Notes: a model not told the origin generated them from the letters alone. DNA of 34,241 nt from PNAI01 sp964575715 (GCA_964575715.1 CAZNSG010000078.1:1-34241), one strand, 5' to 3'; positions 7,789 to 16,606 are shown, numbered from the stretch's first letter. Made by a program: numbers and translations.

Positions 7789-8574
7789 ATGCCAGACAAT
7801 CTCGCCCAAGCGCGGCACGATCTCGCAATCGCCAACCGGATCGTCTCGCATGAAGGCATCATCGACGCCTTCGGTCATGTCAGCATGCGGCATCCTGCCA
7901 ATCCGAATCGCTATCTGATCGCACGCTCGCGCTCGCCCGAGCTGGTGGAAATTGCCGATATTCTTGAGTTCACCCTCGACTCCAAGCCGGTCAAGCCGCT
8001 GGGAAAAGTGCAGCCCTATGGCGAGCTGGTGATCCACGGCGAAATCTACCAGGCGCGGCCGGACGTCAACGCCATCGCGCATCACCACGGCATGGCGTTT
8101 CTGCCATTCTGCAATACCGGTACGGAGCTAAAACCGCTCTACCACATGGGCGCGCAGATCGGCGCCAAAGTGCCGTTCTGGGATAGCCGTGACGAATTCG
8201 GCGATACCTGCCTGCTCGTGCTCAAGCCGGAAGAAGGCCGTTCGCTCGCCAAGGCGCTGGGGCCGCATTGGCTGGTGCTGATGCGCCGGCACGGCGCCAC
8301 GGTCGCCGGGAAGACCCTGCAGGAATTGGTGTTCCGCACCATCTACAGCTATCGCAACGCCGATCTGCAACTCATGACGCAAGCACAGGGCATGGCGTTG
8401 AGCCCGCTCACGCCGGGCGAGACCAAGCTCGCCTGGGAGCGCAACCTGCAGCCGCGTCCGCAGGCGCGCGCCTGGGAATATTGGTCGATCCGGCTGAAAA
8501 AAGCCGGCGAGTATCCGAAAGCCAAAACGCGCAGATCTAAGCGCGCCGCGGGCAAGTCCGCGCAGAAGAGATAG
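7789..8574 (+). CDS. Class II aldolase/adducin family protein
   Basis: This 261-residue protein has the fold of fuculose-phosphate aldolase-type enzymes, which are zinc-dependent aldolases, decarboxylases or epimerases. The N-terminal IVSHEGIIDAFGHVSMRHP segment and the IHGEIYQARPDVNAIAHHHG block are characteristic; the histidines of AHHHG and the later LVLMRRHGATVAG supply the metal ligands. The usual Glu/Asp acid-base residue lies in QPYGELVIHGE. The C-terminal 25 residues are very Lys/Arg/Ala-rich (TRRSKRAAGKSAQKR) and look like a disordered tail not part of the fold. It starts 16 bases after a repeat element and has only a weak GTGAG ribosome site. Many such proteins sit in catabolic clusters and decarboxylate aromatic or hydroxyacid intermediates; the actual substrate cannot be inferred. 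Confidence 0.87.
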   Translation: MPDNLAQARHDLAIANRIVSHEGIIDAFGHVSMRHPANPNRYLIARSRSPELVEIADILEFTLDSKPVKPLGKVQPYGELVIHGEIYQARPDVNAIAHHHGMAFLPFCNTGTELKPLYHMGAQIGAKVPFWDSRDEFGDTCLLVLKPEEGRSLAKALGPHWLVLMRRHGATVAGKTLQELVFRTIYSYRNADLQLMTQAQGMALSPLTPGETKLAWERNLQPRPQARAWEYWSIRLKKAGEYPKAKTRRSKRAAGKSAQKR

Positions 8575-8758
8575 CGGCGATGGGCGAAATCGACATCATC
8601 GGTCAGTATTGACACGAGGGCCGCTCGTACAGCATGGATCGTCACATCAAGTATCGTTACACTTGGGCGCAAAGAGTTTTCAAGTATGGCAAACCGAAAT
8701 CGGCTATAGCCGGTCGGGCGCAAGGCGCGCGTCGCATGCCCCAGATGATGGATTCCTG

Positions 8759-8971
8759 ATGAAACAGCGCCGTCGAGCACCACCGATGACGAAGGCCGAA
8801 CTTCGCGCCCAAGGCGAGCAGGCGATGGCCGCTGCCACCAAACCGATTGTAAAATTGCCGACCAAGCACGTGCGTCAATGCGGTCGCTGCGGTGAGTTCA
8901 GCTCGGTGATGGTGGAGCCAGGCCAGCCGCTGCCGGAGTTCAAGTGCAAGATCTGCGACAGGAAATCGTAG
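8759..8971 (+). CDS. Small zinc-ribbon protein
   Basis: This 70-residue product has a basic N-terminus and a C-terminal zinc-ribbon built from two CxxC knuckles, CGRC (about residues 41-44) and CKIC (about residues 63-66), separated by roughly 18 residues. This supports a real gene despite the short length and weak ribosome site. The frame is open to 8609, but the upstream codons look random, so the ATG at 8759 is preferred; the ATG at 8789 is another option. The stop codon lies inside the left arm of a 20-base inverted repeat. The product may bind nucleic acid or be a small rubredoxin-like metal-binding protein; no specific family is recognised. Confidence 0.5.
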   Translation: MKQRRRAPPMTKAELRAQGEQAMAAATKPIVKLPTKHVRQCGRCGEFSSVMVEPGQPLPEFKCKICDRKS

Positions 8972-9048
8972 CAGCCATTAAACGCCAACACCGTCGTTCA
9001 GCGAGGGACGCCCTGGACCGAAAGACCGGTTGGCGTTTAATGGTTGCT
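8970..9048. repeat. 20-bp inverted repeat with 39-bp spacer
   Basis: The left arm 8970-8989 (AGCAGCCATTAAACGCCAAC) and right arm 9029-9048 are reverse complements with one mismatch in 20. The left arm includes the last two bases of the zinc-ribbon stop codon. No run of T follows on the plus strand, so it is not a textbook terminator. It may be a small mobile-element remnant or a structured 3' UTR. Confidence 0.75.
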
Positions 9049-9198
9049 ACGTGGTGTTGTCTTAGGCAACAATCCCCAAGATTCATTTATTGTGTTGTCA
9101 ATAACTGCAACGTATTGTGGAGTATTGAATCAACCGGCGCTAAATATTAGCCCAGATCAGTAAATCAGTTGTGGCTGCAACAACCCGGGGGGCAACCA

Positions 9199-9558
9199 AT
9201 GCGAATACATCGGATAGCTCTGATCACAATCTTTCTCGCCGGCCTGAGCTTTGGCGCCGGTAAGGTGGCAATTGGACAAAACCAAAATAAAATATCGGGG
9301 GCGCAAGGATCCGAGGCGATGGCCCAACAACGCGAACAGCGGACGGTCCGTCACCACCGCCATCGCCACCATTGGAAACACCGCCACCACCGCCATCATT
9401 GGGCAAACCATCACCGCCACCACCGATGGGCGAACCACCACCGCCACCGCTGGGCACACCACCAGCGCGGTGGTCACAATATGGCAGGCAACCAGCGCAA
9501 TATCAGCCGGACGGCCAGCAGCAATCAGCAGCGCACTGGCCAACGCGCACGCCGCTGA
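9199..9558 (+). CDS. Secreted histidine/tryptophan-repeat protein
   Basis: This 119-residue product starts with a clear signal peptide (MRIHRIALITIFLAGLSFGA, cleavage probably before QNQNK). A GGGGGG ribosome site lies a few bases before the ATG. Residues about 50-95 consist of His/Arg-rich units each closed by a tryptophan (HHRHRHHW, KHRHHRHHW, ANHHRHHRW, ANHHRHRW, then AHHQRGGH). The rest is Gln/Asn/Arg-rich and probably disordered. The His clusters suggest binding of Ni, Zn, Cu or heme in the periplasm, but no known metal-chaperone family is recognised. Other frames across this low-complexity DNA are also open, but only this one has a ribosome site and export signal. About 270 bases without a convincing gene follow. 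Confidence 0.65.
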   Translation: MRIHRIALITIFLAGLSFGAGKVAIGQNQNKISGAQGSEAMAQQREQRTVRHHRHRHHWKHRHHRHHWANHHRHHRWANHHRHRWAHHQRGGHNMAGNQRNISRTASSNQQRTGQRARR

Positions 9559-9826
9559 TCAATCGCCGGCATCTGAAAGTGACGGCCGCGGCAAGCATTG
9601 CAAGCGTAACCTCAATGGTGCAATGCGGAATGCGGGACAGTTGCACTCCAGATGCCCCCGGATTTTGCGTACGCCTATGCGAGAGCCACGGCGGACATGA
9701 CCGTCCATGCCGCAATGAGGCGGATCTTAATCAAAGTGGCGATTGTCATGCCGGACAAAAAAAAGTAAATTTAGCAAGGCTAGCGAATATAATGACCAAA
9801 TAACAACGGCAATTAGGAGAGATGCT

Positions 9827-10252
9827 ATGGCACAGCAATGGATGGTGGCAGGGTTGCTTTCGGTTGTAATGGCGATGCCGGTGCAGAACGCAGCGGCGCA
9901 AGATCCGCTTCTCGGCGCGATCATTGGCGGCACCGCAGGTGGGCTAATTGGCAGATCTGTGGGTGGACGCAGTGGCGTCCTTCCAGGCGTCGTCATCGGC
10001 GCGACCGCCGGTGCCCTTATCGCCTCGGAAGGCCAGCGGCGAAATCGCGATTACTATTATCATCGCAACGGCTGTTATCTGCAGCGCGCGGACGGCGCCT
10101 GGGTGGCGGTGTCGCCGCGCTATTGCGCGGAACCGGTTCAATACCGTCCCGCGAACGATGCGGTCGCCTATTGCATGCAGCGCTACCGTTCCTACGATCC
10201 GGTGAGCCAGACTTATCTCGGCCATGACGGCTACCGGCATCCCTGCCCGTAG
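9827..10252 (+). CDS. Glycine-zipper protein with BA14K-like C-terminus
   Basis: This 141-residue exported protein has a signal peptide (MAQQWMVAGLLSVVMAMPVQ, ending near ...AAAQDP). A glycine-zipper hairpin follows (GAIIGGTAGGLIGRSVGG and GVVIGATAGALIAS, about residues 30-65), a type of segment that packs in or against membranes. The C-terminus AYCMQRYRSYDPVSQTYLGH, then DGYRHPCP, matches the BA14K immunoreactive/lectin-like family of rhizobia and Brucella. The middle contains a YYYHRNGCYLQ segment. AGGAG at about 9815-9820 supports the ATG at 9827, and a TATAAT hexamer occurs at 9788-9793 without a good -35 partner. Likely located in the envelope; function unknown. Confidence 0.8.
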   Translation: MAQQWMVAGLLSVVMAMPVQNAAAQDPLLGAIIGGTAGGLIGRSVGGRSGVLPGVVIGATAGALIASEGQRRNRDYYYHRNGCYLQRADGAWVAVSPRYCAEPVQYRPANDAVAYCMQRYRSYDPVSQTYLGHDGYRHPCP

Positions 10253-10736
<484 letters not shown>

Positions 10737-12239
10737 TCACCCCTTCTTCTGAGGCGTCAGGTTCACGTGAATGTTCTTCTCCTGCGTGAACGCGAGCAGC
10801 TCCTCGAAACATTCCTCGCGACCGATGCCGGACTGCTTGAACCCGCCGAACGGCGCGCCGAGGAAATGCTTGCCGACTTCGTTGATCCAGACGAATCCAG
10901 CCTCGACCGCGGCCGCGGTGCGATGCGCGGTGACAAGATCGTTGGTCCAGATCGAGGCGGTGAGTCCATATTCCACCGCGTTGACCTGCGCGAGCATGGT
11001 CGCCTCGTCGCTCCATTTGAAGATGCCGACCACCGGCCCGAAAATTTCCTCGCGCGCGATCCGCATATTGGGCGTCACATCGGAAAACACCGTCGGCTCG
11101 ATGTAGAGACCCTTTGAAAGCGCCGGATCGGCCGGCCGTCCGCCGCCGCAAACGAGCTTGGCGCCTTCGCTCTTGGCTGTCTCGATGTAGCTCAGCACGC
11201 GATCGAACTGGGGCTTGCTGATGATCGCGCCCATGGTGGTGGCGGGATCGGTCGGGATGCCGGGCTTGAAATGCTTGATCTTGGCTTTGACCCGCTCGAT
11301 CACCGCGTCATGGATTTTCTCGTGCAGGAAGGCGCGGCTGGTGGAGCCGCAGGACTGCCCGCACCAGGTGAAATTCATCCCGCCGATGACCGCGCTCGCG
11401 ACCGCATCGGAGTCGGCGTCGGGATACGCAATGAGCGCGTTCTTGCCGCCGAGTTCGAGCAGCACGCCCTTGAGCGTGTCGGCGGCGGCGCGCATCACCG
11501 CTTTTCCCGTCGGCACGCTGCCGATGAGCGCGATCTTGGCCACGCCCGGATGGCTGGCAAGCGCCGCGCCCACGTCCTTGCCGCCGGGCACCACATTGAA
11601 AACTCCCGGTGGCAGCAACCCGTCGATCAGCTCGGCGAGCCGCAGCGAGGAGAGCGGCGCCTGCTCCGGCGGCTTGATCACAATGGTGTTGCCGGCCGCA
11701 AGCGGGGCGGCGGATTTTCCCGCGCAGAACATGAACGGATGGTTGAACGGAATAATGCGACCGACCACGCCGAGCGGCTCGCGCACCGAGAAATTGAGCC
11801 GATCCGGGCCCATGGGAATCGAATGGCCCTTCATTTCCGTCACCAGACCGGCGAAAAACTCGATCTGCGCCGCCGCCACATTGGCGTCGCTGATCATCTC
11901 GGCAATCGGATTGCCGCAATCGGCGGCATCGATCATGGCCAGCTCGCCGGCGTTTTGGCGCAGCACTTCGGCAATCTTCTTGAGCAGCTTGGCGCGTTCG
12001 AGCGGCGGCACGCGCCGCCATTCCTTATAGGCGCGCTTGGCAGCCGCGACCGCGGCATCGACATCCTCGGCACTGGCATCCGCGACCTTGCCGAGCGACT
12101 CGCCGGTGCCGGGATTGAGCGTATCGCTATAGCGGCCGGCCTTCGGCTCGTGCCACTTGCCGTCGTAATAGACGCCGCGCTGTTTCGGCAGATTGAGCTT
12201 GATGGAGGCAAGCGAGCTGGGGGCAACGGCGGTTGTCAT
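10737..12239 (-). CDS. Aldehyde dehydrogenase, NAD(P)-dependent
   Basis: This 500-residue member of the aldehyde dehydrogenase superfamily oxidises an aldehyde to the acid. All expected active-site elements are present: Asn166 in IIPFNHPF, Lys189 of the cofactor site in TIVIKPPEQ, the SVPTGKAVM turn, the general base Glu262 in LELGGKN and the nucleophile Cys297 in WCGQSCGST. The C-terminal oligomerisation strand follows PFGGFKQSGIGRE. The start at 12239 is preceded by AGGGAG on the coding strand. It is the last gene of a minus-strand run: ThDP enzyme, ABC ATPase, two permeases, then this gene after 54 bases. That context suggests it oxidises the aldehyde made by the ThDP-dependent decarboxylase-like enzyme at the head of the run. 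Substrate unknown; benzaldehyde-type or betaine-aldehyde-type compounds are both possible. Confidence 0.93.
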   Translation of the reverse strand: MTTAVAPSSLASIKLNLPKQRGVYYDGKWHEPKAGRYSDTLNPGTGESLGKVADASAEDVDAAVAAAKRAYKEWRRVPPLERAKLLKKIAEVLRQNAGELAMIDAADCGNPIAEMISDANVAAAQIEFFAGLVTEMKGHSIPMGPDRLNFSVREPLGVVGRIIPFNHPFMFCAGKSAAPLAAGNTIVIKPPEQAPLSSLRLAELIDGLLPPGVFNVVPGGKDVGAALASHPGVAKIALIGSVPTGKAVMRAAADTLKGVLLELGGKNALIAYPDADSDAVASAVIGGMNFTWCGQSCGSTSRAFLHEKIHDAVIERVKAKIKHFKPGIPTDPATTMGAIISKPQFDRVLSYIETAKSEGAKLVCGGGRPADPALSKGLYIEPTVFSDVTPNMRIAREEIFGPVVGIFKWSDEATMLAQVNAVEYGLTASIWTNDLVTAHRTAAAVEAGFVWINEVGKHFLGAPFGGFKQSGIGREECFEELLAFTQEKNIHVNLTPQKKG

Positions 12240-12293
12240 ATTGTACTCCCTGCGGGCGATTTTCTTAGGCGCCGCGGTCGATCGCCGGGCAGA

Positions 12294-13133
12294 TTAACCC
12301 CGGCTCGCGCGCGCGACCAGGGCGTTGGCGCCGATGGCGACCACAAACAGCAGGATCAGAAGCGCGTACATGCGCGGCATGTCGAAGGTGCTGTAGGCGT
12401 TGATGATGAGAAAGCCGACGCCGCGGTTGGAGAGCTTGGTCTCCGCCAGGAGCGTGCCGATGACGGCAACGCCCATGCCGAGGCGCACGCCGTTTACGAT
12501 CGGCTGACGCATGGCCGGCAGATAGATCTTGGTGACCATCTGAAAGGTGTTGGCGCGAAAACTGCGGCCGACGCGGATCAGCACGCTCTCGATCTGGCGC
12601 ATGCCGGCGGCGGCGCTGAGCACGACGGGGAAGAAGCACGAAATCGTGCCCATGGCGACTTTGGAACCCGGTCCCACGCCGAACCACATGATCATGATCG
12701 GGAAGAAGATGATCTTCGGCGTCGGCCCGAGATAATACAGAAAGCGCTCAAACGCGCGGCTCAAGAAAGGGTTGGCGCCGAGCAGGAGACCGACGGTGAG
12801 CCCCGACAGACCGCCGATCAAGAGCGCGGTCCCGATCTCGCCGACGGTGACCCAGAGGTGCCGGTAGAATTCCGGAATCTTCAGATCGAAGGCAAGCCCG
12901 GCGAATCCGAGGTCGATTTTCAAAAGATAGTCCGGATGGACGAGAATGCTGACCAGCGCCCCGCCGATGGTGAGCAGCGAGGGCACGACGTCGCGGAACA
13001 ACAGGCCCGACGCCGCGACCGCCTCCCAGATCGCCACGATCGCGACCAACAGCGCGATGCGCAGCCACGTCACCGGGCTCACCATGGGCGCCGCAGCGAG
13101 CGGTATGGCGGTCAGGTTCCCGGTCGTAGCCAT
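12294..13133 (-). CDS. ABC transporter permease, SsuC/TauC type (second permease of operon)
   Basis: This 279-residue inner-membrane permease of the nitrate/sulfonate/taurine uptake family starts with a cytoplasmic leader and has about six helices (e.g. WLRIALLVAIVAIWEAVAAS, ALLIGGLSGLTVGLLLGA, MYALLILLFVVAIGANALV). The coupling loop contacting the ATPase is seen as GSKVAMGTISCFFPVVLSAA. The region around KIYLPAMRQPIVNGVRLGMG matches the EAA-type loop of the family. Its start overlaps the end of the preceding permease by 22 bases, so the two are translationally linked and probably form a heterodimer. No periplasmic binding protein is found next to the operon. Confidence 0.9.
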   Translation of the reverse strand: MATTGNLTAIPLAAAPMVSPVTWLRIALLVAIVAIWEAVAASGLLFRDVVPSLLTIGGALVSILVHPDYLLKIDLGFAGLAFDLKIPEFYRHLWVTVGEIGTALLIGGLSGLTVGLLLGANPFLSRAFERFLYYLGPTPKIIFFPIMIMWFGVGPGSKVAMGTISCFFPVVLSAAAGMRQIESVLIRVGRSFRANTFQMVTKIYLPAMRQPIVNGVRLGMGVAVIGTLLAETKLSNRGVGFLIINAYSTFDMPRMYALLILLFVVAIGANALVARASRG

Positions 13134-13885
13134 AGCTCAATCCGTTCGGTAACGATGAAGAAGATAACGCTGACCAGAATCACAAAGCAGATTGCGGCAT
13201 AGGTGCCGGGCAGATCGTAGCGCTCGGCGAGTTCATTGACGAGCTGGCCGAGACCGCCGAAATTGATCAGAAACTCGACGCCGACGATGTTGATCAGCGC
13301 GAAGATCATCCCCAGTCGCACGCCGACAAAGATCGTGGGAAGCGCGGAGGGAAAAAGAATTTTCCAGTAGAGTTGCGAGGGCGTGAGATTGAAGCTTCGT
13401 CCGACGTTGATCAGCACGGCGCGCGTTCCCGCCAGCCCCTCCAGCGTCTTGAGAATCACCGGCGGCAATGCGGCCACGAAGCCGATCATGATGATGGTCC
13501 AGGCGCTGCGGCCGAAAATCACCAGGAACAAGGGATACATCAAGACAAGCGGCGCCGAGGCCATGGCGGCGATCCAGGTCTCGGTCGCCAGACGCAGCAA
13601 CTTGAGCCGGTGCAGCAGGACACCGAGCGAGATGCCGACGACGGTGAGCATGAGGCTCGCGGTCAGCGCTTCGGTGCAAGTCAGCAGGAAGCGTGCCGGC
13701 ACATCCTCTTCGACAATGATGCGCTTGAAGCTGCCGATGATTTCCGATGGATACGGCACGATGAACCGGTTGATCAGGCCGATCTTGATCAGCACTTCGA
13801 TCAGCACGACCAATGCGGAAAGACAGCCGATCCCGAACAGAACCGGGACGACCTGCCGCACTATGGCAGCGCGCGTCGCCATCAT
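13112..13885 (-). CDS. ABC transporter permease, SsuC/TauC type (first permease of operon)
   Basis: This 257-residue permease is of the same family as its downstream neighbour but clearly divergent. Helices include VPVLFGIGCLSALVVLIEVL, LTASLMLTVVGISLGVLL and YAAICFVILVSVIFFIVTER. The EAA-like loop reads KILFPSALPTIFVGVRLGMI. Two consecutive ATG codons (13885 and 13882) overlap the ATPase stop, giving a translational-coupling ATGA overlap. A two-permease arrangement (heterodimer) is less usual for SsuC-type systems, which commonly use one permease as a homodimer. Together with the ATPase it should import a small organic anion; the gene order beside a 2-oxoacid decarboxylase-like enzyme suggests an aromatic or branched acid. 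Confidence 0.9.
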   Translation of the reverse strand: MMATRAAIVRQVVPVLFGIGCLSALVVLIEVLIKIGLINRFIVPYPSEIIGSFKRIIVEEDVPARFLLTCTEALTASLMLTVVGISLGVLLHRLKLLRLATETWIAAMASAPLVLMYPLFLVIFGRSAWTIIMIGFVAALPPVILKTLEGLAGTRAVLINVGRSFNLTPSQLYWKILFPSALPTIFVGVRLGMIFALINIVGVEFLINFGGLGQLVNELAERYDLPGTYAAICFVILVSVIFFIVTERIELWLRPGT

Positions 13886-14745
13886 CGTCTGGCTCCACCG
13901 CGGCGCGATTCGTCGTCCTTGAGACCCTTGCTCGCCTCCTCGCGCAGATCGCCCCAGATTTGCGCGATGTAATGGCCAAAATCGTCGCTACTGACGATCT
14001 CCGACGTGCGCGGACGGGGCAGCTTGATATCCACAATCCGCTTGGTCTTGCCGGGGCGGTAGGTCATCACCAGAATGCGGTCGGAGAGCTGCACCGCTTC
14101 GGTGAGATTGTGGGTGATGAGCAGCGTGGTCTGCTTGAGCTCCTGCTGGATCTCCAGCACCTTGTCGCCGAGCAGCAGCCGCGTCTGCTCGTCGAGCGCG
14201 GCAAACGGCTCATCCATGAGCAATATCTTCGGCTCGGAGGCGAGCGTGCGCGCCATCGACACGCGCTGGCGCATGCCGCCGGAAAGCTCAGCAGGATAGC
14301 GCCGCTCGAACCCATCAAGCCCGACCAGATCGACGAAGTGCCGCGCCTTCTCCAGCCGCTCGGCCTTCGGCATGCCGGCGATCTCCAACGGGAACGCCAC
14401 ATTGTCGATCACGGTGCGCCAGGGAAAGGTCGACTCTTCCTGGAAGATCATGCCGATTGACGGGTGCGGTCCGCGCACGGTTTCGCCGGCCACCGTAACG
14501 CGGCCCTCGTAGCCGTCGACCAATCCGCCCATTACGTTGAACAGGGTCGTCTTGCCACAACCAGACGGGCCGATCACCGCCAGGAATTCGCCAGGCGCGA
14601 CAGTAAAGGAGACATGATCGACCGCCGTGAGTATACCGTCCGGCGTTTCAAACCGCTTGACGATATCGTCAACGACCAGAATCGGTTCCACAGCCATCTC
14701 CACCGGAACGCTCAGCGCAGGACGTCGGGAGGAGATTGTAGCCAT
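13882..14745 (-). CDS. ABC transporter ATP-binding protein, SsuB/TauB type
   Basis: This 287-residue ATPase powers the permeases encoded directly downstream. Walker A is GPSGCGKTT, the signature is LSGGMRQR, and Walker B plus D-loop is ILLMDEPFAALD. The Q-loop (FQEE) and the switch histidine (LLITHNLTEAV) are also present. The start at 14745 follows an AGGGA ribosome site six bases away and lies 25 bases after the ThDP-enzyme stop; a shorter start at 14697 is possible. The frame continues open to 15066, but that overlaps the ThDP enzyme gene and is not real coding. The C-terminus has an extra 30-40 residues after the nucleotide-binding domain (IVSSDDFGHYIAQIWGDLRE), common in this subfamily. 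Confidence 0.93.
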   Translation of the reverse strand: MATISSRRPALSVPVEMAVEPILVVDDIVKRFETPDGILTAVDHVSFTVAPGEFLAVIGPSGCGKTTLFNVMGGLVDGYEGRVTVAGETVRGPHPSIGMIFQEESTFPWRTVIDNVAFPLEIAGMPKAERLEKARHFVDLVGLDGFERRYPAELSGGMRQRVSMARTLASEPKILLMDEPFAALDEQTRLLLGDKVLEIQQELKQTTLLITHNLTEAVQLSDRILVMTYRPGKTKRIVDIKLPRPRTSEIVSSDDFGHYIAQIWGDLREEASKGLKDDESRRGGARR

Positions 14746-14770
14746 GCCATTCCCTGCTTGTAAGCCGAAC

Positions 14771-16606
14771 TCAACTGCCGCGGTCGGCCTTGCCGCGCGC
14801 CATGGCGGCGGCGGTCGCCGGACTGTAACCGCCCAGGATGCGCGCGTCGACGACAGCAACTCCGCCGCCCTCGACCACGGCAATCGCCTCTTTGAGCGCC
14901 TTTTCGAGCTCGCCCGCGGTCTGCGCCGGACCAAAGCCCTGTGCGCCTTGCGCGCGCGCCATCTGCGCCATGTCGATATCCGGATCGCTGATACGCTGGC
15001 CGATCCATTTATTCTCCACCGGCCGGTTGCGCGCCACGGCCACCCGCTCCTGGTGGACCTCATCATTGTAGAACGACCGATTGTTGGCCACCAAAACCAG
15101 CAAGGGAATGCGGTAGTGCACCGCGGTCCATATGGCCGTGCATCCCATCATGAAATCGCCATCGCCGCAGACCGCAATTGGCAGGCGGCCGCTGCCTTTG
15201 AGGGCAAGCGCAGCGCCAACCGAAATCCCGGGACCGCCGCCGACCCCCCCGCCGCCGTCGGAGCCGATGTAATCAAGCGGATGGCGGAACTCCCAGAAAT
15301 CGCCATGCCAGGAGAGCGAGACGTGGGTGAGACACACCGTGCGGTCCCCGACCACGCTGCGCAGCACGTTTGCCATATCGGCCGCCGCCATGGCGCCGTC
15401 GGGCGCGGGCTTGGCCGGGACGGGTTTGGAGCGGACAAGGGCGGGCTTTTTTGGCTTTGCATTTTTTCCGATGGCGCCGAGCAAGGCTTCCACCGTGGTG
15501 TCCGGATCGGCGGCGATGAAGAGGTCCACCGCGGGCAGCCCCTGGTAGTCCATGCTCCAGCCGTTATGGATGTTCTGGTCGAGCGAGACCTGGATGATGG
15601 TGGCTGACGGAACGCTGCCCAATGCCTTGAACGTTCCGCCGAGATCGACCCAGTCGAGGCTCATGATCACGTCGGCCTCGCGCATGGCGGCCAGAAGATC
15701 GTCGGATGCAAACGTCGCGGGCGCGCCGATATGCAGCGGATGATCGGTGGGGAACGCAGCGCCGACCTTGAGATTAGTCGCGACCCGCGCATCGAGCGCT
15801 TCGGCGAGCTGCACGCGCCGGTTCCACGCATCGAGATCGCGCGAGACGCGGCCCGGCAGGATCAACGGCCGCTTGGCGGCGGTGAGCAGATCGGCCGCCT
15901 TGCGCACGAGTTCGGCGGACGGACCGGTGACCACCTCCGGCAGATAGCGCTGTGCATCGATCGGCGGCAGCGGGGCAGCCAATTTTCCTTCCTGCATGTC
16001 AGCGTCGAGATTGATATAGACCGGCCCCTGCGGGGCATTGTTCGCCAGCCAGAACGCGCGCAACACCGACTCGCGGGCCGCACCGGCGGAAGCCGGCTGG
16101 TCGTCCCACTTGGTGTAATTGCGGACGATCGCGCCTTGATCGGCAGCGGTGTGAATCCAGTCGATCCACGGGCGCCGTTTCATCGCATCGACTGGACCGG
16201 TGGCGCCGAGGATCAGGATCGGCATGCGGTCACACCAGGCATTAAAGATCGCCATGGTGGCGTGAAACAGCCCAACATTGGAATGGACCGCGGCCGCCAT
16301 AGCCCGCCCTGTCACCTTGGCATAGCCATGCGCGATCGCGACCGCACTCTCCTCGTGCAGACACAACAGCATCTGGGGCTGCTCGTTGCCGAGGAAATTG
16401 ACGATGCTGTCGTGCAGCCCGCGATAGCTCGCACCCGGATTAAGCGAGATATAGGGTATGTTGAGCGCACGCAGCGTCTCAGCAACGACGTCGCTGCCGA
16501 AACCCGGTGCGTTTGCTCCCGAGGGCGTGGGACGCTCGATAGCTGCTGCCATCTTCGCGTTGACATTTGCCGCGGCACGAACCGGGCTGGACTTGGATAT
16601 CGACAT
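14771..16606 (-). CDS. Thiamine-diphosphate-dependent enzyme (acetolactate synthase / benzoylformate decarboxylase-like)
   Basis: With the start at ATG 16606 the protein has 611 residues; a GTG at 16648 would add 14. It has the three-domain layout of the pyruvate oxidase/decarboxylase family. The N-terminal domain carries the ThDP-activating glutamate (Glu85 in CLHEESAVAIAHGYAK). A central domain (about 220-380) follows, then a 30-residue Pro/Lys/Ala linker (KNAKPKKPALVRSKPVPAKP), and the C-terminal domain has the GDGDF (481-485) ... NN (508-509) ThDP-Mg motif. Ahead of that motif is an unusual glycine run, SDGGGGVGGGPGISVG. Such enzymes decarboxylate or condense 2-oxoacids. As first gene of an operon with an ABC importer and an aldehyde dehydrogenase, decarboxylation of an imported 2-oxoacid to an aldehyde is the simplest reading, but acetolactate-synthase-like carboligation or an acyl-CoA substrate are not excluded. 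Confidence 0.88.
   Translation of the reverse strand: MSISKSSPVRAAANVNAKMAAAIERPTPSGANAPGFGSDVVAETLRALNIPYISLNPGASYRGLHDSIVNFLGNEQPQMLLCLHEESAVAIAHGYAKVTGRAMAAAVHSNVGLFHATMAIFNAWCDRMPILILGATGPVDAMKRRPWIDWIHTAADQGAIVRNYTKWDDQPASAGAARESVLRAFWLANNAPQGPVYINLDADMQEGKLAAPLPPIDAQRYLPEVVTGPSAELVRKAADLLTAAKRPLILPGRVSRDLDAWNRRVQLAEALDARVATNLKVGAAFPTDHPLHIGAPATFASDDLLAAMREADVIMSLDWVDLGGTFKALGSVPSATIIQVSLDQNIHNGWSMDYQGLPAVDLFIAADPDTTVEALLGAIGKNAKPKKPALVRSKPVPAKPAPDGAMAAADMANVLRSVVGDRTVCLTHVSLSWHGDFWEFRHPLDYIGSDGGGGVGGGPGISVGAALALKGSGRLPIAVCGDGDFMMGCTAIWTAVHYRIPLLVLVANNRSFYNDEVHQERVAVARNRPVENKWIGQRISDPDIDMAQMARAQGAQGFGPAQTAGELEKALKEAIAVVEGGGVAVVDARILGGYSPATAAAMARGKADRGS

Noticed and set aside
9199..9558. 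His-rich protein as a nickel chaperone (HypB/UreE-type tail)
   Set aside because: No GTPase or UreE domain is attached and no urease or hydrogenase genes are nearby; only the His clustering is shared.
9788..9793. TATAAT hexamer before the BA14K-like gene as a promoter
   Set aside because: No acceptable -35 element is found at 16-18 bases upstream, and the area is AT-rich, so a chance match is likely.
9372..9803. Open frame encoding a Pro-rich then Cys-containing product overlapping the His-repeat gene
   Set aside because: The Pro-rich part is simply the other frame of the His-repeat DNA. The six-cysteine tail is tempting, but there is no ribosome site and no family resemblance.
11271..13202. 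643-codon open frame on the plus strand opposite the aldehyde dehydrogenase and permease genes
   Set aside because: It is antisense to two clearly recognisable genes and is rich in His, Arg, Asp and Gly as expected for the complement of GC-rich coding DNA. It has no domain resemblance and no ribosome site.
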